Positions 52,266 to 62,034 of a DNA stretch of 64,000 nt are shown here, one piece after another. Origin of the DNA: an uncultured Bacteroides sp. (GTDB lineage Bacteria; Bacteroidota; Bacteroidia; Bacteroidales; Bacteroidaceae). The position numbers and the translations under genes are program-made. The notes under the pieces were generated by a model. It saw nothing but the letters and a program-made list of their open reading frames with translations, had not been told where the DNA came from and did not search any database. The first letter of the stretch is position 1; each line of letters starts with the position of its first letter. Where the stretch lies: contig UQVZ01000012.1 in the NCBI GenBank assembly GCA_900544675.1, positions 1-64,000 on the forward strand, given 5' to 3'.

Positions 52266-52921
52266 AACACATCGTCGACATCGATACCTGGGAACGGAAA
52301 GACAATTATAACTTCTTCCGTGGCTTCGCCAACTCATGGATTGCCGTAACGAGCGAAGCCGACTGCACCGAAGCCTATGCACAGGCAAAAGCTAAAGGAG
52401 AATCGTTTTTCCTCTATTACCTGTATGCCATCACACGGGCGGTAAACGAAATCAAGGAACTGCGTTACCGGTGGGACAAGAATGGACAAGTGGTCTTCCA
52501 CGACACGGTAGATGTCATTACCCCTATCGCCGTGCCGAGACGTACCTTCTATACTGTACGTATCCCCTATCACGCTGACTTTGCCACGTTCTATCGCGAA
52601 GCCCGAAGCATCATTACTTCCATCCCTGCCGATGGTGACCCGTATAGCACCGACAAGCAGATAGTGGCACAAGGCGATTTCGACGTGTTCCTGCTCAGCG
52701 CCACACCGAAGCTGTATTTCACCTCCATCACCTATACCCAGCAATCGGTAGGGCATCCGTTAGACTATCCGCTGATGAATGCCGGCAAAGCGATTCTACG
52801 GGCAGGAAGGCTCTATATGCCCATTGCTCTTACGGTGAGCCATGCCTTCGTAGACGGAGCGCACATCTCATTATTCTTCGAGAAAATAGAACAGACTTTG
52901 AAAGAACTGGAACATGGTTGA
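52262..52921 (+). CDS. CatA-like O-acetyltransferase (chloramphenicol acetyltransferase superfamily)
   Basis: A 219-residue protein with the length and fold pattern of type A chloramphenicol acetyltransferases. The catalytic His motif appears as SHAFVDGAHISLFFEKIE near the C-terminus (HxxxDG), and the N-terminus FFRGFANSW corresponds to the YNF/F region. Bacteroides chromosomes commonly carry such CatA-like genes that are not shown to confer resistance, and the context (coupled to panE, no mobile element) argues against a resistance cassette. The natural acceptor is unknown. Confidence 0.85.
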   Translation: MKHIVDIDTWERKDNYNFFRGFANSWIAVTSEADCTEAYAQAKAKGESFFLYYLYAITRAVNEIKELRYRWDKNGQVVFHDTVDVITPIAVPRRTFYTVRIPYHADFATFYREARSIITSIPADGDPYSTDKQIVAQGDFDVFLLSATPKLYFTSITYTQQSVGHPLDYPLMNAGKAILRAGRLYMPIALTVSHAFVDGAHISLFFEKIEQTLKELEHG

Positions 52922-52944
52922 TGTTTTATTGACCCATACGCAAT

Positions 52945-52971
52945 AAAAAAAGGGTTTCTCAACCCTTTTTT
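52945..52971. terminator. Bidirectional intrinsic terminator
   Basis: AAAAAAGGGTT-TCTC-AACCCTTTTTT forms a stem of 11 bp with A and T tracts on either side, placed between the convergent CAT-like and esterase genes. It can serve both transcripts. Confidence 0.85.
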
Positions 52972-52980
52972 AAACAAAAC

Positions 52981-53841
52981 TTACTTGGTATCCGAGGACA
53001 TTTTCAATTGCAGCGATACATAAATCAATGCATCACGCAGGGCGGGACGCCAGTAATTCCAGTCATGTCCCCCACCCTTTACACGAAACTCGTAAGGAAT
53101 CCCCTGCCGACGGAAAGTCGAAATCAAGTCGATATTGGCATCGTAAGTGAAATCCTTGTCACCGCAATCGATAAACCAATGCACTGTTTTCCATGCCTGC
53201 ACCTGGGTATCGCTTCCTGCGCCTATGGTACGAATGGGATTGTAATCGTCGACCAACTGTTGCCTCCACGGAGCGGAAGGGTCATCTTTCAGGAACTCCA
53301 GCGGCTGGCTGCGTAGGTAACTGCTCATGCCGTACACCACATTGAAACAGTCGGGATGAAGCACCCCATAGACGACCGACGCGCCACCGCCCATCGAATA
53401 ACCCGCAACCGAACGATATGCCTTGCCCGGCTTTATCCGATAGGTCCGCTCGATATAAGGCATAAACTCCTGGAAAAAGAAATCCTCGTAACGCCAATGC
53501 GGTGCATTGAACCAAATCATGTTGTCCTTATTGGCTTCGGGGCAAACCACAACCATCTCCTCCATCTGCCCACAGGCAATCAGGCTGTCCGCCAAATGAG
53601 AAAGCCCGCCATAGCGTTCCCAATCGGTATTCGAACAATTGCCTCCGTGCAGCAAATACAATACAGGATAAGCGCGTTCAGCCTCCATATCGTAACTCGG
53701 CGGCAAATAGACCGTATACTCACGCTCGGTAATACCCTGCAGCAGCTTACAAGGAGCTGTCCGATAAAATACCTTGCCACCCGCAAACAACTGCAGACAG
53801 CACAGGCAAAACAACACATAAAAAAGAATGTATCTTCTCAT
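52981..53841 (-). CDS. Secreted CE1-like carbohydrate esterase
   Basis: A 286-residue alpha/beta hydrolase of the esterase D/feruloyl esterase type with a signal peptide (about residues 1-20). The nucleophile elbow is GYSMGG with Ser149; GGGHDW supplies His258, and an Asp near residue 227 may complete the triad. VYLPPSYD and LYLLHGG (oxyanion region) are family-typical. It is the last gene of the seven-gene GH127-to-esterase operon and probably removes acetyl or hydroxycinnamoyl groups from a hemicellulose. Confidence 0.86.
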   Translation of the reverse strand: MRRYILFYVLFCLCCLQLFAGGKVFYRTAPCKLLQGITEREYTVYLPPSYDMEAERAYPVLYLLHGGNCSNTDWERYGGLSHLADSLIACGQMEEMVVVCPEANKDNMIWFNAPHWRYEDFFFQEFMPYIERTYRIKPGKAYRSVAGYSMGGGASVVYGVLHPDCFNVVYGMSSYLRSQPLEFLKDDPSAPWRQQLVDDYNPIRTIGAGSDTQVQAWKTVHWFIDCGDKDFTYDANIDLISTFRRQGIPYEFRVKGGGHDWNYWRPALRDALIYVSLQLKMSSDTK

Positions 53842-53855
53842 AGTTTTTCATTTTA

Positions 53856-55235
53856 TCAAGATTCGGAATCAAATTTCCAATAATCCAAGTTAAACAAAGC
53901 ATGGGGCCGCTTGCCCTTGAATACCAAATACAGGTCATGAATGCCCTCCACACGTTTCACCGATGCCGTACATTCCTGCCAGTTCTCCCACTCACCCGTA
54001 TAAGGAATATCAAGCGTGCCCACAATTTCTCCCTCAAGGCTGTCAAGACGAAGTTCTATCTGGCCTCCGAAATAACGGCTGGAGGCCACAGCACGGAAGC
54101 GTGATGTCCCTTGGGAACCAAAATCCACTTCCCTTACTTTGATATAATCGCCGTGATGAATATCCGTAACATATACGCCTCGCTCCTCATCGGTTGCAGT
54201 CGTAACTCCTTCCGACCAAGCCATGGTTTCGGCTTGTGTACGAACATAAGGATTCAGACTCCCGACCGCTTCCACAATGCCGGCATCCGTCATATGTATC
54301 TCAGGCAGTTCTCCATCTGCTCCATAATGGAACTCTTCCACACATACCGAGCGGCAATAGCTATGCCCTCCCGGCAAGGCATCATTGTGATAAAAGAAAT
54401 AAGAATGTCCCTTATAATCTACAATACCCGGATGATTCGTATTGCTTCCCCGTTCCAAAGGCATGACTATCCCTTTAGCTTTCCATCCTCCACCAATCGA
54501 ATCGCTCATGGAATAGCAGATACATTCGGGGAAACCCGAAGCATACACCAGATAATAGTTATCCTTACGCTTATACAGCCAAGGAGCCTCGGTATAGCCA
54601 CCAGATAAAGCCACACTGTCAAGACGGTCGATAACCTCTATTCCGCTACCCAGACTGACCATGTCTTCGTTTAACTTGGCACGATAGCATGCTCCATTTC
54701 CCCAATACAACCAAGCCTGTCCGTCATCATCTATATACACAGTCGGGTCCAAATCGTCCCAGGAATGTTTGGCGTATGTAGTCATATCGTTGGTGACAAG
54801 TCCGTGTCCCAATGCATCTTGAAAAGGTCCATAAGGAGTATTACCTACAGCCACACCGATAGAAGAGCCCGGATTCTTCCGATTTTGAGAAGATATATAC
54901 CAATAGAACTTCCCATTTCGCGGAATACATTGTGCAGCACTGGCATCTCCTGCCGACCAGGCAAAGGCACTGGTTTTAAGCGGTGCACCGCAATCAGTCC
55001 AGTTCACCATATCGGTCGTCGTATACAACCGGTATTCACGCATCAGGTATGAATCTTTAGGAGCGTCTTTCTCATCACACCCGACATACAAGTATAAGGT
55101 ATCTCCGTAAACCATTGGTGCCGGATCAGTCGTATAATGGGTTTGTATAATGGGGTTCTGTGCTTGAACCCCAAACGAACACAAGCCCAACATCAAAGAT
55201 AATAAACCTTTCTTCATCATGATTGCCGTTTTCAT
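53856..55235 (-). CDS. GH43 family glycosidase with C-terminal CBM6
   Basis: A 459-residue secreted five-bladed propeller hydrolase followed by a CBM6-like beta-sandwich (about residues 330-459, AETMAWSEG...DYIKVREVDF). The GH43 triad is assigned as Asp37 (TTDPAP), Asp163 (DLDPTV) and Glu216 (YTEAPW). The signal peptide fits either the ATG at 55235 or Met6/Met7. GH43 members act on arabinofuranosides or xylosides. It is one of three paralogues in this operon sharing the PIIQTxYTxDPAPMVY start. It lies 14 bp before the esterase gene. Confidence 0.9.
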   Translation of the reverse strand: MKTAIMMKKGLLSLMLGLCSFGVQAQNPIIQTHYTTDPAPMVYGDTLYLYVGCDEKDAPKDSYLMREYRLYTTTDMVNWTDCGAPLKTSAFAWSAGDASAAQCIPRNGKFYWYISSQNRKNPGSSIGVAVGNTPYGPFQDALGHGLVTNDMTTYAKHSWDDLDPTVYIDDDGQAWLYWGNGACYRAKLNEDMVSLGSGIEVIDRLDSVALSGGYTEAPWLYKRKDNYYLVYASGFPECICYSMSDSIGGGWKAKGIVMPLERGSNTNHPGIVDYKGHSYFFYHNDALPGGHSYCRSVCVEEFHYGADGELPEIHMTDAGIVEAVGSLNPYVRTQAETMAWSEGVTTATDEERGVYVTDIHHGDYIKVREVDFGSQGTSRFRAVASSRYFGGQIELRLDSLEGEIVGTLDIPYTGEWENWQECTASVKRVEGIHDLYLVFKGKRPHALFNLDYWKFDSES

Positions 55236-55242
55236 TCAACTA

Positions 55243-57321
55243 TTATTCGACCACTGTCCAAGCAAAGACCGTTCCGTCTTTACGGTCGGGACGTGTACCT
55301 TGCCAATCTGCCGCATAAGGTTCGCCTGTCAACGGGTCTAATCCAACAAAACGCCCCGTCTGCAAAGAGAGCAACATGCAATGTCCCCACAACATATCCT
55401 GCCATAAGAAAAGACTGGCTTCCGTCTCTTTTTTCATGAGACGCACATCACCCGAAAGCCCCAGTCCTGTCACGGTTAAAAAGCCAGAGCCATCTGCAGC
55501 CTCAAGCACAACCCGTCCCTTTCCTCGGTCGTGTACACGGAATTGGCAAGAAGTGCTTCCAAAAGCCTCATTACCCGGTGCAACATGATGCAACATGCCA
55601 TGCGGATTCGCCCATGCACGTTCGCCGTTAGCCAGATTGGTCAAGGTTACCACTTTACCAACAGGCAAGTTCTTCGAACGGTCGGCAAAAGGTTCCTCTA
55701 CCTTGAAATTATCAAAGTAAGCATATCCGCCTTCCCTGCCTTCCATATTGTAGGCAAACAAAGCATAACGTACTCCCTGGAAGGTATGCATCTGATAACC
55801 CAACCGCAACTCATTGCCTACGGTCTGAAAGTTTTTCCCATCGGTACTGTAACTCATCGAAGCCAAGTCTTTATCATAATCACCATGGGCACGCAGCCAT
55901 ACTTTGGGTGTATCCAACGGCTTATCGGTACGGACATTTTTCACCATATCGTAGAAACGGAGCACAAGCCCTTCTGCCGTGCGTGCTATGCCTATCCAAT
56001 AGTAAGGCGTGTTCAGCAAGGCAAGACCTGCCACATCGCCTTTCTTCAAGGAATGAGCATCCAACTCAACCGTCACGACTGATTCGGGACCTACCGCACG
56101 CTGCGTCAACGTATTTTTAGCAAACATAAAACTTTTGGCAGCAAGCGGACGTAACCGCAATTTACCATCGGTTAATTTCCATTTGCCTGCTACAGGAATA
56201 TGATTCCATTGCCAAACAGGCTTCAAGCTGCCCGACGAGAAGTCATCGCTACGCTCATAAGGAGCATGAGGCTCTACCTCCACTCCCGTATCAGGCTTAA
56301 ACCAGGTGCGTGGCGAACGTCCAAGATTTCCTTCAATCCCAAAGTAGGGCCAACCGTCTTTCCATGTCACAGGAGACAGATAAGTCAGACGACCCACTGA
56401 TTTCATATCCATCATCGAGAAGCCCCACCATTCTCCATTCGGCAAATCTACAATGCCTCCTTGATGTAAAGGTACAGCACTGAAATAGTTTTCCGAAGGA
56501 GGCTGGAAAGTAAACTTGTCCCCTTCATCTGGAATATCAGACCAAAAGCCATATCCTTGTGTCCACCAGCCCTGCTGATTGCCCATTGTCTCACGGTTGC
56601 TGATAACAACAGTCTCGTAAGGTCCCTCCAGACGGTCGGCACGGGCACACTGCATACGCCCTACCGGAGCATAGTCGGCACTGATAATGTAATATTTCCC
56701 GTTAATCTTATAGAAATGATGCCCTTCACCCATTGCACTGCCTTTAGGGATGATAATCCGGTCACTTCCTTCTACATAACCACTGAAATCAGGTTTAATT
56801 TCGATGAGATGCACTTCGTCGTACCCATGCACGGCATAAATCTTATCTCCATCAAACAGCACACCCAAGTCGTAAATGCGCCCACCCATATTCTTGTGTG
56901 TCCATGGTCCTTCAGGACGGTCGGCAGAAAACACCTGCAATCCATAATCGTTCACATTGACAAAAACATAGAACTTGCCTTCATGATAACGGATAGCAGG
57001 TGCCCAAATGCCATTGCCATATACTCCTTTTGCTCCTTCAAGATGAAAATCCGGACCTAAATCCAGCTCTTCGAAAATATAGGTTACAAAATCCCAATTG
57101 ACCAAGTCCTTCGAATGAAGCAAAGGTAAGCCCGGCATGGCATGCATCGAACTGGCTACCATATAAAAATCTGTTCCAACACGAATCAGGTCGGGGTCGG
57201 TAAACTCATCATAAAACAACGGATTGGTGAAAGTCCCATTGCCGTTATCTGCCGCCCACGACTGGGCTTGCACACCGCAAAACCCGCAAAGTCCTAATAA
57301 GAAAAATAAAATATGCCTCAT
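55243..57321 (-). CDS. Large GH43 glycosidase with beta-sandwich and extra C-terminal domain
   Basis: A 692-residue secreted enzyme distinct from the three other GH43 proteins in the operon. The catalytic propeller (about 28-325) has Asp42 (FTDPDL), Asp151 (YDLGVLFDGD) and Glu199 (AMGEGHHF). A second domain (about 345-545) resembles the concanavalin-like sandwich of beta-xylosidases (DDFSSGSLKPVWQWNH). A further 140 or so residues (VVTLTNLANGERAWAN onward) look like a beta-trefoil/fascin-like module, an addition not usual for GH43. Gaps to its neighbours are 7 and 12 bp. Confidence 0.88.
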   Translation of the reverse strand: MRHILFFLLGLCGFCGVQAQSWAADNGNGTFTNPLFYDEFTDPDLIRVGTDFYMVASSMHAMPGLPLLHSKDLVNWDFVTYIFEELDLGPDFHLEGAKGVYGNGIWAPAIRYHEGKFYVFVNVNDYGLQVFSADRPEGPWTHKNMGGRIYDLGVLFDGDKIYAVHGYDEVHLIEIKPDFSGYVEGSDRIIIPKGSAMGEGHHFYKINGKYYIISADYAPVGRMQCARADRLEGPYETVVISNRETMGNQQGWWTQGYGFWSDIPDEGDKFTFQPPSENYFSAVPLHQGGIVDLPNGEWWGFSMMDMKSVGRLTYLSPVTWKDGWPYFGIEGNLGRSPRTWFKPDTGVEVEPHAPYERSDDFSSGSLKPVWQWNHIPVAGKWKLTDGKLRLRPLAAKSFMFAKNTLTQRAVGPESVVTVELDAHSLKKGDVAGLALLNTPYYWIGIARTAEGLVLRFYDMVKNVRTDKPLDTPKVWLRAHGDYDKDLASMSYSTDGKNFQTVGNELRLGYQMHTFQGVRYALFAYNMEGREGGYAYFDNFKVEEPFADRSKNLPVGKVVTLTNLANGERAWANPHGMLHHVAPGNEAFGSTSCQFRVHDRGKGRVVLEAADGSGFLTVTGLGLSGDVRLMKKETEASLFLWQDMLWGHCMLLSLQTGRFVGLDPLTGEPYAADWQGTRPDRKDGTVFAWTVVE

Positions 57322-57333
57322 CGCGCACCTCCT

Positions 57334-58698
57334 TTATTTTGCCTGATGGAACATCCAGTAGTCGAAATACATCACTCTGCCTGGCTTATCGCCTTTACAG
57401 ATAAAATAGAGGTCGTGTACACCGCTTATTGCTGCCACTTGAGAGGTCACCAATGCCCAACGGTCGTCCCAGCCGGTCATCGGCACCTGCAATGTCGCCA
57501 GCAACTTGCCTTGCAAACTATCGGCACGCACTTCCAAGGTTACGCCTCCGTTATGGGTCGTTCCGACACGGGCAGTCACAGCCGATGCTCCCTTGTCGCG
57601 GAAATCCACTCCTTTCACTTTGATGTATGCTCCGTTGCGCATGGCATTGACAAATACACCGACTTCCTGATTGTGCGCCGACTTCATGCCTTCCGAAAAA
57701 GCCATGGTCTCGGCTTCAGTCTTCCGGTAAGGATTCAGCGGCATCAGACCTTCACGGATACCTTCGGTCATCTTCATGGGCTGAATGGTGCCATCGGCAT
57801 TGAATGTCACCTGCTCTACACAGACCGACCGTGTAAAGCCCGAACCTCCGGGCAGGGCACCGTTGTGATAAAACAGGTATGTATGACCTTTATAGTCCAC
57901 AATCCCCGGATGGTTGGTAAAACTCCTTCCTTCGGTAGGCATCAACGTACCGGCATATTTCCACGGACCTAACGGGCTTTTACCCATCGAATAGCCCAAA
58001 TGCTCCGAAATGGGTCCTCCTGCCCATAGCAGGTAATACCAGTCGTTATGCCTGTAAAGCCAGGGACCTTCCTCGTAAAGCGTAGGACGTTCAGCCACAT
58101 TCCCTTCACGCTTGCCGAAAGCCTCTTCGGTCATCGGCACCTTCACGATGTCACCCTCATAAGAAATCATATCCTCATTCAACTTCACATAATAGCAAAA
58201 CGGATTTCCCCAATACAGGTAGGCTTGCCCGTCATCGTCTATCAGGACGGTAGGGTCGATGTCTCCCTTGCCGCTGCTGACCAAAGGCTTGCCCAACGGG
58301 TCGTGGAAAGGGCCGTAAGGACTGTCTGCCACCGCTACACCGATAGCTCCTCCTCCCTTCTTCATCGTTACGGGTACATAAGCATAGAACTTTCCTTCCC
58401 GCTCTACGCACTGCATGGCCCAGGCATCGCCCCGCGCCCAGTCGAAAGTCTTATATGATAAAGGCATGGGATGTTCGGTCCAGTTAACCATATCTTCGGT
58501 GGAATACAGTTTCCAGTCGTTCATGGTGAACCATGTAGAAGCGTCTTCATCATGGCTGGTGTACAGATACAGTTTGCCGTTATACACCATCGGCGCAGGG
58601 TCGGCGGTATAAGCGGTCTGTATAATCGGATTTTGTGCCGCGGCAGAAAGGGCGAACATGCCCAGTGCCGCCATCGATAAATATTTCATGTTTTTCAT
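57334..58698 (-). CDS. GH43 family glycosidase with C-terminal CBM6
   Basis: A 454-residue secreted paralogue of the 53856 and 58729 gene products. A signal peptide (about residues 1-21) is followed by the propeller with Asp33 (TADPAP), Asp148 (DIDPTV) and Glu210 (YEEGPW). The C-terminal CBM6-like module (AETMAFSEG...AYIKVKGVDF) follows from about residue 320. Slight differences around the third catalytic residue (EEGPW, not TEAPW) group it with the 58729 protein. Likely an arabinofuranosidase or xylosidase; the exact linkage is unknown. Confidence 0.9.
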   Translation of the reverse strand: MKNMKYLSMAALGMFALSAAAQNPIIQTAYTADPAPMVYNGKLYLYTSHDEDASTWFTMNDWKLYSTEDMVNWTEHPMPLSYKTFDWARGDAWAMQCVEREGKFYAYVPVTMKKGGGAIGVAVADSPYGPFHDPLGKPLVSSGKGDIDPTVLIDDDGQAYLYWGNPFCYYVKLNEDMISYEGDIVKVPMTEEAFGKREGNVAERPTLYEEGPWLYRHNDWYYLLWAGGPISEHLGYSMGKSPLGPWKYAGTLMPTEGRSFTNHPGIVDYKGHTYLFYHNGALPGGSGFTRSVCVEQVTFNADGTIQPMKMTEGIREGLMPLNPYRKTEAETMAFSEGMKSAHNQEVGVFVNAMRNGAYIKVKGVDFRDKGASAVTARVGTTHNGGVTLEVRADSLQGKLLATLQVPMTGWDDRWALVTSQVAAISGVHDLYFICKGDKPGRVMYFDYWMFHQAK

Positions 58699-58728
58699 TG
58701 CTGATTACAACCATTAAAAAAAGCCGTC

Positions 58729-60057
58729 TTATTCAAACGTCCAATAGTCCCAGTTCATCAGGTCTTTCTTCCCGTCTCCCTTAAAACGGAACACCAGGTC
58801 GTGCACGCCTGTCGCCCCTTCTATCGGGCAAGCGAACTCTTTATAACTATCCATTCCTCCCGTAGCATCCACGTTCAATGTGCCTACCGGCTTTCCTTCG
58901 GCATTGTCGAGATGCACTTCGATGGCACAATTCCCCGCTTGCGAAGCGACCGATGCCGTAAACCGCTTGGCTCCTTTTCCGAAGTCCACGCCTTTCACTA
59001 CCAGCGTATCGGCATCATCAATCCGAGTGACATAAATGCCTCCTTCCGCACGCCGGGCTGTCTTCAGTCCGTAACCCCAAGCCATGGTTTCAGCCTCCAC
59101 TCTACGGAAAGGATTGAAGTTCTCTATCTGCACCAGTTTGGTATCCTTGAAATAAGGTACTTCCTGTATGGTTCCGTCAGCGTTGTAATGCATTTCAGCT
59201 ACCGACACCGAACGGCGTTCGTGATGCTCGGGAGTTTCTATGCGCAACAGGTCGTAATTCAGTCCGAAGACATACGATTTTCCTTTATAGTCGATAATAC
59301 CCGGATGATTTCCTCTCGAACGATCTGTAGGACGCATAATGTATCCTTGAGTCTTCCAGGGGCCGACAGGAGTATCGCTCATGGCATACCCGATACCTTC
59401 GGGACAACAAGTGGAAGCGAACGCCAGGTAATACTTGCCATTACGCTTATAGAACCAAGGCCCTTCCTGATAATGTTCCGGATTCTCCGCCAACTTCATC
59501 ACTTCACCCGAATAAGAAATCATATCTTCGTTCAGCTTGACATAATATACGTTCGGATTGCCCCAGTACATATACGCCTGACCGTCGTCATCAATAAACA
59601 CGCTCGGGTCGATGTCTTCCCAATGCTCTTTCTGCCATACCAGCGGTTTACCCAAAGGGTCCTTGAAAGGTCCGTAAGGGGAATCAGCCACCAGCACACC
59701 GATACCGTTTCCGTGGAGCGGACAATACATGTAGAACTTGCCGTTCCGTGCTATCACATGTTCCGCCCATGCTCCGTTATCGCGTTTTCTCCACGTAAAG
59801 TCTTTAAGCGACGCCACCACTCCATGGTCGGTCCAGTTCACCATATCGGTAGAAGTATACAACAGCCAGTCGAGCATCTTAAACCCGTCGGCATCGTCTT
59901 CATCGTGCGTGGTATACAGATAAACAGTATCATTGTACACCATCGGTGCCGGGTCGGCAGTGTACTTGGTCTGGATAATCGGGTCTTGGGCATTGGCTCC
60001 CAAGGCACACAAGCCCAACATCGCAAACGCGAATGTCTTTGAATGTTTTTTCATCAT
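58729..60057 (-). CDS. GH43 family glycosidase with C-terminal CBM6
   Basis: A 442-residue secreted paralogue with signal peptide (about 1-23). The triad is assigned to Asp35 (TADPAP), Asp150 (DIDPSV) and Glu198 (YQEGPW). The CBM6-like end begins near AETMAWGYG. Compared with the 57334 product it lacks a short insertion before the third catalytic residue. The 30-bp gap to the next gene downstream is the largest in the operon. Confidence 0.9.
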   Translation of the reverse strand: MMKKHSKTFAFAMLGLCALGANAQDPIIQTKYTADPAPMVYNDTVYLYTTHDEDDADGFKMLDWLLYTSTDMVNWTDHGVVASLKDFTWRKRDNGAWAEHVIARNGKFYMYCPLHGNGIGVLVADSPYGPFKDPLGKPLVWQKEHWEDIDPSVFIDDDGQAYMYWGNPNVYYVKLNEDMISYSGEVMKLAENPEHYQEGPWFYKRNGKYYLAFASTCCPEGIGYAMSDTPVGPWKTQGYIMRPTDRSRGNHPGIIDYKGKSYVFGLNYDLLRIETPEHHERRSVSVAEMHYNADGTIQEVPYFKDTKLVQIENFNPFRRVEAETMAWGYGLKTARRAEGGIYVTRIDDADTLVVKGVDFGKGAKRFTASVASQAGNCAIEVHLDNAEGKPVGTLNVDATGGMDSYKEFACPIEGATGVHDLVFRFKGDGKKDLMNWDYWTFE

Positions 60058-60076
60058 ATTATCTTCGATTTAATAG

Positions 60077-62020
60077 TTATTTCACAATCAATATACCTCC
60101 GTTGCACGGAATCTCCAGTTCGATTTCACCTTTCTTGTTCAACTTCTGTGTTTTCACACTTCCCTGCAATTGCTCATCGTCCGCATAAAGCGTCACTTCA
60201 TCCTTCGGGGCAAACATCGGAAGAACTACCTTTGTCTTCAACGTTTCTTTGCCTGCATTCACGCCTGCCACATACCAGGTATCTCCATGACGGCGTGCCA
60301 GAATCACATACTTGCCCGGATAACCGTCGATGAAACGGACTTCGTCCCACAACGTGGGCACCTGCTTCATGAAATCAATCGCCCATGACGGAGCATCGGT
60401 CAGGTTATTGGGAGCCAAGGCAAAGTGTTGTACCGGACTCTGGAAAAGCACGGCCGTAGCCAAGGCAAACACATCGGAAGTAACGCGGCGGCTTCCACGC
60501 GGCTCATTCTTGTCGTTATAATATTGGTTAAGGGCACTGCCGCCAAAGTCCATGCTGCCTACCGTATTGCGGATAAAGGGATGCATACAGGCGTTGAACG
60601 CTTCCGTATCGCAACTGCCTTGCGAGAAATGCAGGTTCTCGCTTGCCAGCACAGCTTCGCTGGAAGCATAATTAGGATACATCCGTTCCCAGCCTCGCGG
60701 AAGGGTACAACCGTGGAAGATGACCAGAATTCCATAATCGTTAGCATCCGCCAGGATATCTTCGTAAAGTTGAAGAGTCTCTTGCTTGTCACCGCCAAAG
60801 AAATCCACTTTGATACCCCGAATGCCTGTACGTTTCATCCAAGCCATTTCTTTTCGGCGGGCAATGGCATTGTTCATGATACCGCGTGGCGACTGAGGCG
60901 CATCGTTCCAATAGCCGTTAGAGTTATACCAAAGGTAAAGAGACACTCCTTTTTCAGCACCGTAGGCTGCCAGACGTTCAATGCCTTCACGCCCGATTTG
61001 CTTGTCCCAAAGAGCGTCAATCAACAACGACTGATAACCCAAGGCAGCCGCAAAATCGATGTATTGCTTCTGCGTATCATAATTGGTACTTCCGTCCATA
61101 CCGATAATCCAGCTCCAGGTACCTTTACTATATAAATAAGGTTGAGACGCTTCGTATTTAGGCTTTACCAAATCAAAAGGTACGGTGGTTTCCACAATGG
61201 GAGCCAATGTGGTACCCAAGGTAATGGTGCGCCAAGGTGTTTCGCCCGGCAAGGCAAGTCCCGGTGTGGTGCTGCCCAGTCCGTTCTGTTCACCCGGCTG
61301 GGGAAAACCGATGGCATAGTGTCCGCCTTCGATATTCAGCAAACGGCAACCGCAATACCCGCCATCGGTACCTGTTTCCGAAATCAACGTCCATCCTTGC
61401 TCGCCGTTACGGAACAGGCAGGGGAATGTATAACCTTCGCCCCATCCATTCTTGCCCATGGTGTCATCGGCGGTATAAGGAGTCTCATAACTGGGAGAAG
61501 TACGGGCAAATCCGCCCATGGGCTTCGACTGCGGACAAAGGAACGTAGTTGTCCCGTCGGGCATTACAAATCCGGTAGCTTCACGAAGCACCACACAACA
61601 ACGGGTTTCTCCTTGCTCATACAACTTGTAACGGAAAGCCACATCACGGTTGCTCACCCTGAACTCTACCTCATAGATGTTTTTGCCGTCCTTAGCAAAA
61701 GTGAACGACTGAGTGTTAGCCTGATAATCCACTTCCTTCTGCTTGATGTTAGGCAAAGTATAATGTTCGGACAATGTTTCTACATCGGTGGCGGATGCCA
61801 GTGTCATGCCTTGTGTAAAGTCACCCAAATTCGTTTCCATACCCAACGGCGAAGGAAGCACAAACGGGATTTGGTCATAAGCCACCCCGTAAGAAGGTTT
61901 TCCCCCTTCGTCAGATACTGTTACCTGTATATGTCCGTCAGGACTGGTAAATTTCCAGTCGGTTGCATAAATGGACAAGCATCCCCATAATGCAACGGTT
62001 AAAAGCAATTGTTTCTTCAT
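60077..62020 (-). CDS. GH97 family glycoside hydrolase
   Basis: A 647-residue calcium-dependent hydrolase with a signal peptide (about 1-20). The N-terminal beta-sandwich (SPDGHIQVTVSDEGGKPSYGV) is followed by the (beta/alpha)8 barrel and a C-terminal sandwich. The strand-4 sequence GIKVDFFGGD places Asp406 where retaining GH97 alpha-galactosidase-type members have their nucleophile; inverting SusB-like members lack an acid there. An alpha-galactosidase or related retaining activity is therefore more likely than alpha-glucosidase. Second gene of the operon, 14 bp after the GH127 gene. Confidence 0.9.
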   Translation of the reverse strand: MKKQLLLTVALWGCLSIYATDWKFTSPDGHIQVTVSDEGGKPSYGVAYDQIPFVLPSPLGMETNLGDFTQGMTLASATDVETLSEHYTLPNIKQKEVDYQANTQSFTFAKDGKNIYEVEFRVSNRDVAFRYKLYEQGETRCCVVLREATGFVMPDGTTTFLCPQSKPMGGFARTSPSYETPYTADDTMGKNGWGEGYTFPCLFRNGEQGWTLISETGTDGGYCGCRLLNIEGGHYAIGFPQPGEQNGLGSTTPGLALPGETPWRTITLGTTLAPIVETTVPFDLVKPKYEASQPYLYSKGTWSWIIGMDGSTNYDTQKQYIDFAAALGYQSLLIDALWDKQIGREGIERLAAYGAEKGVSLYLWYNSNGYWNDAPQSPRGIMNNAIARRKEMAWMKRTGIRGIKVDFFGGDKQETLQLYEDILADANDYGILVIFHGCTLPRGWERMYPNYASSEAVLASENLHFSQGSCDTEAFNACMHPFIRNTVGSMDFGGSALNQYYNDKNEPRGSRRVTSDVFALATAVLFQSPVQHFALAPNNLTDAPSWAIDFMKQVPTLWDEVRFIDGYPGKYVILARRHGDTWYVAGVNAGKETLKTKVVLPMFAPKDEVTLYADDEQLQGSVKTQKLNKKGEIELEIPCNGGILIVK

Positions 62021-62034
62021 GCGATATAATTAGA

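Noticed and set aside
52262..52921. Chloramphenicol resistance gene
   Set aside because: The fold is CAT-like, but it is coupled to panE in a core region and such chromosomal homologues are not reliable resistance determinants.
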